Source: Isoetes taiwanensis | Taxonomy: Eukaryota > Streptophyta > Lycopodiopsida > Isoetales > Isoetaceae | Direction of reading: 5' to 3' | DNA: 64,000 nt | Assembly (NCBI GenBank): GCA_021234155.1 | Contig: JAJEKV010000041.1 | Span: forward strand, 6,890,917 to 6,954,916 | Shown: positions 55,900 to 64,000 of the stretch, piece after piece | Position numbering within the stretch: position 1 is the stretch's first letter | Layout: every line of letters starts with the position of its first letter | Program-made: the position numbers and the translations under genes | The notes under the pieces: generated by a model | Told to the model about the DNA's origin: nothing | The model's database searches: none | The model's input: the letters and a program-made list of their open reading frames with translations, nothing else

Positions 55900-56560
55900 A
55901 ATGGCAAAGGGCTATGGCTGAAGAATATCATATGCGTGACATATTATATGCTTGTTAAGCAGATGGGATTTTGTTGAATTACCTCCTCAAAGGCAGGCCA
56001 TTGGAAATAAGTGGGTTTTCCGCAGCAAATTCCATGCTGATGGGTCTATCTCCAAGTTTAAAGCCCGCGTGGTAGCTAAAGGTTACTTGCAACAAAAGAA
56101 AAATGATTACCAGGAAGTCTTTGCTCCTGTCGCGCACATCGCGACTGTTAAAGCAGTAATAGCGTTGGCGGTTATGAAAGGATGGTCAATCTTTCAAATA
56201 GACTTCCGGTCTGCTTTCTTGAATGGTGATCTGGAGGAAGAAGTTTATATGCAACAACTTGTGGGTTTCAAGGTTAAAGGCGAGGAGCATTTGGTCTGCA
56301 AGCTCAAGAAGAGTCTTTACGGCTTAAAGCAAGCTCCCAGATGTTTGGCATTATAAAGCAAATCAGTTTTTTTTGGCTAATGGTTATCGGCGAAGTAATG
56401 GTGACCCTAATCTTTATTTTGTAGTCGCAGGCCAGACTCTGTTCATTGTAATCCTCTATATCCATGATTTGATCATCATGGTTGATGCAAAAGCTCTTAC
56501 TGTAACAGCTAAAGCTAAATCTCATAAAGCATTTTCAAATGACTGATTTGAGACTCATGC
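55900..56560 (+). pseudogene. Copia element: reverse transcriptase
   Basis: AIGNKWVFRSKFHADGSISK, FKARVVAKGYLQQ, FQIDFRSAFLNGDLEEEVYM and KKSLYGLKQAPR are diagnostic copia RT blocks. The catalytic YVDD is YIHD here (VILYIHDLIIM, about 56440), so the first active Asp is replaced by His. A frameshift follows QAPR near 56340. Confidence 0.85.
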
Positions 56561-56639
56561 ACTATTTTTTAGGAATTGAGACATGGCAGCATAGAGGAGG
56601 CATTTTTCTTTTAGAAAAAAGGTATATTAAAGATTTACT

Positions 56640-57110
56640 GCCGCCGCAGTTCAACATGTAGAATTCTATTTGACCGTGAGTAGGCCAGATATTGCTTTTG
56701 CAGCAGCGTTTCTTAGTAAAATCTCATTGGCTTGCTGCCAAACGAGTCTTGACCTACTTAAAAGTACATTAGATGAAGGCAGCTTTATGCCAAATCTTCA
56801 GATTTAAGACTGTAGATTTGTACTGATGCAGATTATGCAAACTGTTTAGACTCTAGGAAGTCTACTACAAGGATGGTTAGGCAAGTTGGTCTCAATGTGC
56901 TCACTTGGCTCAGCAAAAAGCAGTCCACTGTCTCTAAAAGCACAAATGAGGCAGAAATAAAAGCATTAAGTACAAGAGTACAGGAACTGCTTTGGCTTGA
57001 GACTCTATTTGCAGATTTGCAGGTACCATCATCTCAAGTCACGCTGCATTGTGACAATTGCAGTGCCGACTAAGGATTATCGCTTCCACCCTAAGACAAA
57101 ACACTTGGAT
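56640..57110 (+). pseudogene. Copia element: RNase H and truncated 3' end
   Basis: Ends of RT and RNase H: RSTRMV...LNVLTWLSKKQSTVSKST, NEAEIKALSTRVQELLWLETL, LHCDNCSAD, then KTKHLDS in another frame. The element stops near 57110; no 3' LTR or polypurine tract was found. Confidence 0.75.
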
Positions 57111-57680
57111 TCAGCCTGGAAAATCTGAGCTTCAAATTCGTACCCCTTTGAAAATTACAAGGCGACTGTCACTCACTTTCCTCTTTTACAAGCATGAGAT
57201 CCAAAGTAGTCTTTATATGAAGAAGAAAGCAAAGTGGCTGGAGGGGGTTTCCGGCGTGGCCCCACTTCCGGTTTCCCACTGAAAACCATTGACAGCCAGG
57301 TGGCTGCTGGCGGACATTATAACCAGGCTGAACATTACAGAGCTCTAAGCGACACCACCAGAAACTGAGCCAAAAATTTAAAAAAAAAAATATTGACAAA
57401 AATTCTAGGAATTTGAACCTCCTTTAAGTTTGAGTTCAATTTAGATATAATCAAAGAGGGTTGTCTATAAAGTCGCAAGGAAAAAATCAGAGATTTTGGA
57501 ACAAATGGAACATATTAACATAGTATGCATTTGATGATTTGATAGACTTGAATCACTTATCCTTTATAGCGCCTCCATATCAAGTTTTAAGCTTCTGTGT
57601 TTGCCCAGGTGACACAATGTTCTTATCTTTCATAATGTCATTGGGTCGCTTAACCATGCACCATGTTTATGCTATTACAG
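57111..57680. other. Intron 1 of the CPBP gene, 3' part
   Basis: No gene. It ends with a good acceptor (TGCTATTACAG|GC at 57679-57680). Confidence 0.5.
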
Positions 57681-57886
57681 GCATCACTTTTGTTCATCCT
57701 CCAAATTACAGAACTATACGGCTGTATTTGGCTTCTGCAGTCTTCTATCAGGCCGTATGGTAACCATTCAAAGTTACTGCGCCTTAGTTTCACAGAATTT
57801 ATCAGCATGTTATTCTTGGAGTCCTTGCGATGGTTATAACTGTTGGCATTTGTTCATTTACAACGAACTTTTTGCATGCTTCAAAG
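57681..57886 (+). CDS. CPBP-family gene, exon 2 (contains a 1-nt frameshift)
   Basis: After the acceptor the frame reads ASLLFILQITELYGCIWLLQ (membrane helix) to KLLRLSF. From ~57795 another frame reads HRIYQHVILGVLAMVITVGI and CSFTTNFLHASK (second helix) up to AAG|GTGAAA. The exon length, 206 bp, is not divisible by three although both flanking junctions are phase 0, so one base is missing (or two extra), most simply in the T-run at 57797-57799. This is either a recent mutation or a sequence error. Confidence 0.6.
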
Positions 57887-58890
57887 GTGAAACTCCTGTG
57901 CATATGTTGGTTAGACACATCATTTCAAAATTATTTCTTACGTATATTTTGGGCAAGGTGTGGCTGTGGTTCTCTTAAATATTCTGACCCTTTCTTGGCT
58001 TGACTTGACCATTGATATTGCCAACTGAATAATGGGTTGCTTCGGATTGAGATGCCATCCACATAGTGGCCATCTGTGCATCTCCAAGGAACTGATTCAA
58101 TGGTGCAAGTCCTAGGAATAGTGCCAAAGGATAAAAGGACATGGCTGAATTAGGTGAGCTTATTCCGGTTCATTCGTGAATTGAAAAATGTCCCTAAGTG
58201 ACTTCCTTTTTCTTTTTTGGAGCCATGCTAACCATGATGGTGCCATCTATATTTTTCTTACTAACCATATGGAGTTCATGAATCTCCATAAGCCTTCACG
58301 TCTGAACCACTTGAAAAGCTAAGGTTTCATCCAGGCTTAAATGCTTAAATATTTTAATTGGAGCTCTAGGCCTTGAATTACTTGCACCATACAATCCAAT
58401 TATTGCAGATTGATTACCAATGAGACATGAGATCCAAGAGATGAAGGGTGAATAAGCTGCAAGATTGCCATTGGTCGAGAGATTTTTTGAATTTGCAATG
58501 CTGGCTGCCATACATTCTCAAGACTTGGCAATCCAAGTGGAGATGGTAACAAACGTATCGATGCCCTTGAATCAAGCCGGATTGCATACACCAACTAGCA
58601 TGGATGCATCCCAAATTGCCTATGGTTATCCAATATAATGAACAAGTCAAAGGCTTTGCCGAGTGATGGCATGCTACAACTACGTTTTCATATAGTTGAA
58701 GGAATAAGCTTGACATGCATTTCTAATGCGGGGTTCCGATGACTCGTTAAGACTACTTGGATTCCTGGAACCCTTTCTGAAATTCTCGTTAGCCAAGAAT
58801 TAAATTTTGTTAACATTCTTATTTTTTAAATTTTCAATAGCAAGCTATTCAAGGCATTTTTCATGTTTAAGCTAGTTTTTTCTTTACTAG
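57887..58890. other. Intron 2 of the CPBP gene
   Basis: 1004 bp, GT...AG. It contains one copy of a ~100-bp dispersed repeat (58064-58168) that recurs 100 bp after the gene. Confidence 0.5.
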
Positions 58891-59235
58891 GTGGATCAGA
58901 CGTCTGATTTGTTGAAGGATATGCTACATGCTGGGCCAGTCGCTGTGGTGCTTACTACGTGTGTTTACTGTGGCATTACTCCATACATCGAGGAATATTT
59001 TTATAGGGGATTCCTTTTGCAATCATGTGGAAGGTTTTTGCCTCTTCCTTGTGCCATTGTGTTAAGTGCAATGGCATTTTCACTTGGTCATTTCTCAATT
59101 AATGGCATATTGCCTTTGTTTTTCGTTGGTTGTATATTGGGCGCTATCCAAGTTTGTACCTGCAACCTTGTGGTTCCTTTGTTTGCTCACATCCTTTACA
59201 ATGGTATTGTGTTGACATATTTATCACAAACATAA
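58891..59235 (+). CDS. CPBP-family intramembrane protease, last exon with catalytic motifs
   Basis: The acceptor TTTACTAG precedes VDQTSDLLKDMLHAGPVAVV. All three CPBP (Abi/CAAX protease-like) motifs are present: E-E-x3-R (EEYFYRGFLLQ, 58990), F-x3-H (FSLGHFS, 59077) and H-x3-N (HILYN, 59188), within hydrophobic helices. Stop TAA at 59233-59235. In plants such proteins sit in plastid membranes; proteolysis is known for relatives but the substrate here is unknown. Codons 2 onward are open and look constrained, so the gene may be functional if exon 2 is intact in reality. Confidence 0.85.
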   Translation: MDQTSDLLKDMLHAGPVAVVLTTCVYCGITPYIEEYFYRGFLLQSCGRFLPLPCAIVLSAMAFSLGHFSINGILPLFFVGCILGAIQVCTCNLVVPLFAHILYNGIVLTYLSQT

Positions 59236-59642
59236 AAAAAATGTTTGATATATGTTCGATATTAGAGAAATATTTTTAAATGTTTGGTACCCCAAATATT
59301 GTCTATATTATTCTTCATGCATGGAAAAGATACAACATGGCCATTTGTGCATCTTCATGCTAGTGATTCGATGGTGCAATTTCTAGGGGGACTACCAAAG
59401 GGTAAAAAACATGGCTGAATTGGGTGAATTCTGATACGAAGATAGAGACCAGACAATTTGAGTACTTATAATAGATTAATTGTGTAATAAAGTAAACATT
59501 TGCCTACAAAGAGAATGGTAGCTGCCAAACTACAAAGGAGATCTTCCCTAATATAAACACATTTTGGAGGGCAACAGCAATTTCTTTTTGAATGTTCGAA
59601 AAACATCTCTATGCGAACACTCCACACCCCCCCCCGGCTAAC
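59236..59642. other. 3' flank of the CPBP gene
   Basis: No coding sequence. The second copy of the ~100-bp dispersed repeat is at 59336-59434, and a C9 homopolymer lies at 59626-59635. Confidence 0.45.
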
Positions 59643-60180
59643 TGCTGCCACGTTTTGGCAACATAATTTGCATACATACACATTTGCTTATACTTTTATA
59701 CTTGATGTATATGTGCATGAGCTAGGGGAACATAAATCTTGAAGACATCTTTTGAAGACATCTATCTTGATGTGTGTGTAGAGGACATTTTATCATGAAG
59801 AACCAAGGGAGGACTTTGATTAAACATCATGTGGGCATTGGAAGAAGAACCTTTGATCATCTAGAGCATTTTTGAAGACTTGAAGGCCCCTACGTCAAAG
59901 TTTGGAAGACCCCTTAAATTACATTGCTATTTTGCTAATTTTAAGTTTTTTGGCATGATGTTTTCACTTTCCAAAGCATGATTTATCATTTTCTAAGGCT
60001 TTGCCACCATGATAATATCCAGAAACCATCTCTCGTGTCTCATTTTCCTTCCTTTTATACACCATTGCCTCTTTTCAAAAGCAAAGCTAGCAAAAGTATT
60101 CTTCCTAGGCAAAAACACACCATTCATCCACCATACATGAAAAAGTGTCAAACTTCTATCAAAATTGGCCATTCCTAAAG
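59643..60180 (+). mobile_element. LTR fragment, family D (D2)
   Basis: Starts with the hairpin TGCTGCCA-CGTTT-TGGCAACA and shares GAAGAACCAAGGGAGGAC and TTTGGAAGACCCC with D1 at 7699. It includes a TATA-like TTTATACACC near 60053. The right limit is unclear; no internal region follows. Confidence 0.45.
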
Positions 60181-60194
60181 GCTATTCCTAAAGC

Positions 60195-60290
60195 AGTTGG
60201 AGGAGCATAGATTTGAGGCTGAGAATGCAATTCTGATCAAGAAGGCAAAGGACATAGCAGTCTTCAAGGCTGCACACAAGCTTCAAGGTA
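60195..60290 (+). CDS. Possible orphan exon
   Basis: Between an acceptor-like CCTAAAG and a donor CAAG|GTATGG the frame reads QLEEHRFEAENAILIKKAKD and IAVFKAAHKLQ, a charged helix with good protein character. No partner exon was found and no family is known to me. Confidence 0.3.
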
Positions 60291-60514
60291 TGGCTCATAC
60301 ATTTTAAGTATGTACTGCTGAAACTAATTCAAGATCAATGAAAATCATGCAGGTTGCATTGCAACTCTTATGATTAGCTTTTGTTTGTTAGTGCATTGGT
60401 TGTGTTTGATGATATAGTTGTGCGGACAAAATATATCAAAGAACATTTATAATGCCCAACAAAATATATTCATAAGATAAGTACATTAATACAAATATTT
60501 TAGAAGAACTTAAG

Positions 60515-61200
60515 CTATTCTTGGAATCTTTGATATGATGGCGTGATCCTCCAAGAACTTCTTTTCTTGGGTTGTACATACTGTACGTCCCAAGTTCCTG
60601 AGAATATTCGTGAGTGTCCCACCTTGCATGGCTGCTACTAATTCTTCCACCCTTGGATCGGAGGTGTAGGCCGCAGTGATGGCTAGTCTGCCTTGTCGTC
60701 AGTAGGGAACCGCGATGCTCAAGGCTACTGTTCCCTCACTAGTATGACATGGTCAATATTTTGAGGCAATCGCGCATGTCTACCAAATCCTGAAAGAACA
60801 ATCAACATGAACACCCCTTCTTCTTCCCGTAGGCGGAATTGCCAGTAGATCACTGCTATCCTTCTGTCGGTGAGGAGTGGGAAGTAGCATCTAAGTGCCA
60901 TATCGAGTCCTGCTTCTCTTGCCTCATCTTCGATCCTGATGTTGGACTTATGTCTCCCCGCATAATCATCTACTGGAACTGTTGTCAACTCCTTATAAAT
61001 TGCTAGCATGGACACGAAGGTAGTCAGGTTGACCTCCCTTCTGAAGACGCCAGCTGGAGTCGGTGATGATCGATGAGGTCTTCAATGTCGTAGCCGTGTG
61101 CTTCTTCTTCTTCTTCCTCCGGTTCCGCACTTTCATATTCTAGAAGTAACTAATCTTCTGCTGTGGAGGCAAGGGGCTCTATGTTCAATGGCTAGATAGA
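60515..61200 (-). pseudogene. Remnant of an unrecognised protein-coding gene
   Basis: Minus-strand pieces in order: an acidic ESAEPEEEEEEAHGYDIEDL block (~61130-61065), then YKELTTVPVDDYAGRHKSNI...ALRCYFPLLTDRRIAVIYWQ to HVILVREQ (61015-60725), then ITAAYTSDPRVEELVAAMQG to KKFLEDHAIISKI (to ~60520). Stops and frame changes separate them. Function unknown. Confidence 0.35.
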
Positions 61201-61721
61201 GGGTTCCCCTATTTGGGTTTGTGCTTGGTGAAGCAAGAATATGGCTATAACAGCGGTATAGGAGAAGTATCTTTTCCTATTTACTGTCATAGTCATATAG
61301 TTTGGCATGCGAGTAGCCTTGTTATTGAGGTACTTGACAATGTTGGGGACATTGCTCAAGACAGCTTGAAGAGATGCCTATAACCATCATCCAATTAAAT
61401 TGGGATTATGTCAACTCCAAAATCACGCCAACCTGCTATTGTCTTTGGGGGTTTTTGTTTTCTTTAATCTTTTTTTTTGGACTTCAAAAATAACATAAGG
61501 TTGCGATTCACGTGTGACGTTTCATATGCGAATTGAAATATGCAAAAATGAAGAGCAAGTTGCTAACATAGATGAGACCAAAATTGCTTGCTCGATAGAT
61601 GATAATATTAGGTTTGATAATAACAGATTGCATTATTTGCGAGACAATTCCAGACTCGAAATTATCGATACATGGCACAAATATCATACAAAAATATCAT
61701 ATATTCCAATAAAACATTAAG

Positions 61722-62335
61722 GGATCAATCCATGTTTTTCCACGTATTTAACAAGGTGTGGTTCCATGTCAGCCGTTCTATCCAGTTCTGGGTATGAATC
61801 TAACACTTCACCCACCGTCATCCCCATAGCCAAATTATGCATAATAGACACAAATTTCACCAGAAAATTATCTCGTCATGAAAGTTTTTTGGATCGTAAG
61901 ATGGTGGATTGTGGACTGCGTTTGATTGTAGAAGCATTTGAGAGCATCATCATCCACTATGATTATATCATCCTTATTCTCGATACCAAGTTCGGTCCAT
62001 CATGTTACTCAAGTGTTTGATGAAGATAGGCTTTTCTGTTGGATCCTTGGGATTAGTGAACTTCACACATTTGTTTCCGATCCCAAAAGGTCAACCAATG
62101 TCTACGATTTCCCCAAAGTGCCTCCAAAGTATCCTTGATGTTCTTTAGTTCCATGGATGACCAAATACCAACTCGAAATAACCTGAATGCCTCATCTAGC
62201 ATCTCCTTCAAGTGCGGCCGCGGATAGATTCACTTGGTGTCTGATGAAACTGATCTCTAGCCACTTTATTTTTCGGAAAAGTCTTGCAAAGGACTCCGTT
62301 TAGGTCGAACACCACAACCTTCTTAGAAACGCAAT
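61722..62335 (-). pseudogene. Intronless remnant of a NIF/FCP1-type HAD phosphatase
   Basis: Minus strand, contiguous blocks in changing frames: KKVVVFDLNGVLCKTFPKN (nucleophile D-x-N/D-G motif, ~62325), RPHLKEMLDEAFRLFRVGIWSS (the family's R-P-x-L and W-S-S block), NIKDTLEALWG, KCVKFTNPKDPTEKPIFIKHL, DDIIIVDDDALKCFYNQ (the DD motif), and an end resembling LVKYVEKHG. The order fits NLI-interacting-factor-like phosphatases (CTD phosphatase-like). Four or more frame changes, no room for introns: a dead, possibly retrocopied, gene. Confidence 0.6.
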
Positions 62336-62428
62336 GGAAGCTGAAACATCAAACATGTATCCAGTCAGCAAGATACGATAACACAAACAATACAAACGCG
62401 CCAAGCTTGATTTGAAATAGTCATAACC

Positions 62429-62539
62429 AAATCGCGCTCGGCGTGATTTAGTTTGACAACGAAAAATAATCAAAGCACGCCTGGCGCGATTTAATTCAAA
62501 GGTAATACAAATTAAATCACGCAGCGTGGTAGCGATTTA
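62429..62539. repeat. Cluster of three GC-rich dyads around AAATC(G/A)CGC
   Basis: Three imperfect inverted repeats with AAATC-CGC / GCG-GATTT arms (62429-62449, about 62475-62492, 62514-62539) in an otherwise AT-rich spacer. They lie between two minus-strand coding remnants. Confidence 0.45.
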
Positions 62540-62657
62540 AATGGGCAAGGCCATACCTATCATCTTTAGTTTCACGCCGCCGCGTTAAAAGGCCATTCTC
62601 CCCTTCGCCACCCTTAATCTTCGTCTTCTTTCCGATTGTTAGAATTGTTATTTTCTA

Positions 62658-63206
62658 TTAGTTCCATTTCGTCCTTTCACAGCCCGACATTATTTTACTA
62701 TTGATTTGGCAAACCCGTGAATCACTAGAGCCGCCTTTGGTTGCCTTCGGTTTCGGGTTTCCCCTGTCAATTATTTCATTGTTAACCTGTGAATCTACTC
62801 TATTGTTGCTTGCATCACCCGCAATGTGGGCAAGGATATTCCCTAAGTTCGCCGCCATCACAGTACTTTGAGCAGCCAGTTTAGCAGCTATTTGTTCATT
62901 ATTGCTTTCCTTATCAGGCTGCAGATTACTAGTTCCCTCACCAGAAGCAATGTCCACTTTCGAATTGGACAAGTCTACGAGACTTTTGATTGCTGATGAT
63001 TTCAGGTTGCCATAAGGGCCTTTAGGAGATTTGGCAAGCACATGCATGAGGAATGGTTCAAGAAAGTCTTTGGCCTGCTCATCACTCACAAAGCAGTGAC
63101 ATCTTCTTGCACCCATAAGAGCCTCTCGGGCAATATAACCTCCAACATGAAGCTCCAAGCAGGTTGTATCAATTGGAGCAAATGCCTCGACGAGGTAAGC
63201 AGCCAT
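62658..63206 (-). CDS. Hypothetical protein, 182 codons
   Basis: The frame starts MAAYLVEAFAPIDTTCLELH and includes RCHCFVSDEQAKDFLEPFLM, then an Asn/Ser-rich tail. The frame is open further upstream to ~63300 (GEIKYELQTKEKGPL), so the real start or exon edge may lie there. Unrecognised. It probably belongs with the coding region just to the right. Confidence 0.35.
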   Translation of the reverse strand: MAAYLVEAFAPIDTTCLELHVGGYIAREALMGARRCHCFVSDEQAKDFLEPFLMHVLAKSPKGPYGNLKSSAIKSLVDLSNSKVDIASGEGTSNLQPDKESNNEQIAAKLAAQSTVMAANLGNILAHIAGDASNNRVDSQVNNEIIDRGNPKPKATKGGSSDSRVCQINSKIMSGCERTKWN

Positions 63207-63277
63207 AGACGGGGGAAATCCATTTTTATTTAAGGGGCCCTTCTCCTTAGTTTGTAGCTCGTACTTGATTTCCCCAC

Positions 63278-63952
63278 TTAGGAGTCCCGATCCTCATCCT
63301 CTTCTGACTCATCCTGTTCTGACTGATCCTGATCCGTATGAAAGAATATAGTTCTTAAGTCTGGATCATCTAGAAGAAAACATTCCCATGCACTGCTATT
63401 ATCACCCTTGGCCTTAGCAATATCATATTCCTCGTCTGACAGCATGGATATCATAATAAAGATCACATGTGCCATCTTCCGTTTTGTTCGCAGCTCATTA
63501 TCCTTAACATCATATATTAGGCATCCCTCCCTAATAACTTTGAGGCACTCCAGATCATGAGCAGCGGATAGTGCATGCAGATGTGACTCACCAAGGACAA
63601 ACGATGACAATAGTGAAGGACCTCTCGGTTGTCAATCCTATACAAATGGTAAAGAAGCTGGCTGTAGTCTTTTCGGGTTCATGCCCATATCTCCTCTCCC
63701 ACCCCGTTGTCCAACACAAAGAGTGATATATTTTAAGGCGGAAGTTGATTTCGCAAGAGACCTTTGTACCCAATGGAGATGAATATTGGGCTGTCTTCTT
63801 TCTCCAAAGTAATCTTCTTCACAAGCGCCACTTTTCTTCTCAACAACCGGCCAGTACCTTAGGGGGTAGAGTCTCCTTATGTTTTGTATTTTTAGCCTTC
63901 CAATTCTTTTAGGAAGTCCTTTGACCGAATACAAACTTCTTGATGTCATCAT
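63278..63952 (-). CDS. Hypothetical protein with acidic C-terminus (interrupted)
   Basis: Two stretches in the same minus-strand frame: RYWPVVEKKSGACEEDYFGE to GGRGDMGMNPKRLQPASLPF (63952-63638), and SSFVLGESHLHALSAAHDLE to AKAKGDNSSAWECFLLDDPD (63610 on), ending in an acidic tail (QSEQDESEEDEDRDS). Two stops near 63630 separate them; GTATAG there could be a splice remnant. It runs close to the window edge. No family recognised. Confidence 0.4.
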
Positions 63953-64000
63953 TAATGACCTTTTATTTGTCCAAAGAATCCAATTTCAGATAATGCCACA

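Noticed and set aside
59626-59635. Poly-C run near the D2 start
   Set aside because: Simple homopolymer; no role suggested by context.

Overview
The window reads as nuclear DNA from a land plant with a large, repeat-rich genome. Evidence: GT-AG introns, Ty3/gypsy elements of plant type (a chromovirus and Athila/Tat-like families), a Ty1/copia element with an initiator-Met primer site, and a CPBP protease gene with a transit-peptide-like start. The archaeal-type RNase H in one family and a transposase-like relic that I associate with non-flowering plants and animals hint at a fern, lycophyte or similar. That placement is weak. No rRNA, tRNA or CRISPR was found.

Layout. 1-7481: 3' part of a chromodomain gypsy element (family A, copy A1), with a solo LTR (E) inside its 3' untranslated part and a 1573-bp 3' LTR. 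7699-8029: LTR fragment D1. 8030-15054: 5' LTR, gag and most of pol of a Tat-like element (C1), cut in integrase and joined head-to-head to a second copy (C2, minus strand: 15055-15792 plus 26298-29027). C2 gag is interrupted by a complete 10.5-kb element (B1, 15793-26297, target duplication ATAGG). 29302-30065: poly(A)-tailed retroposon. 30325-33862: transposase-like relic with ATGTACAT-rich repeats. 33870-36000 and 46188-46390: second chromovirus copy (A2, minus strand), split by a second B element (B2, 36001-46187, minus strand).

From 46.4 kb the sequence is more genic: a broken unknown gene (47.3-48.5 kb), a minus-strand exon-like ORF (49.3-49.9 kb), a three-exon CPBP protease gene (50249-59235) whose 7.15-kb first intron holds a decayed copia element, an LTR fragment (D2), a possible orphan exon, minus-strand remnants of unknown genes, and a broken NIF/FCP1-like phosphatase.

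Most interesting: family B carries, between integrase and the 3' LTR, (i) a very long sense ORF whose last ~50 codons and KRRR(S/T)DK tail lie inside the LTR, and (ii) a small antisense ORF with its own TATA box and an upstream GATTGGTCCACG element. Both features are seen in both copies. Element C1 encodes an archaeal-type RNase H between protease and reverse transcriptase rather than after RT-RNase H. Nearly all mobile-element genes carry frameshifts, stops or catalytic losses. Domain calls were made by eye, without database searches.
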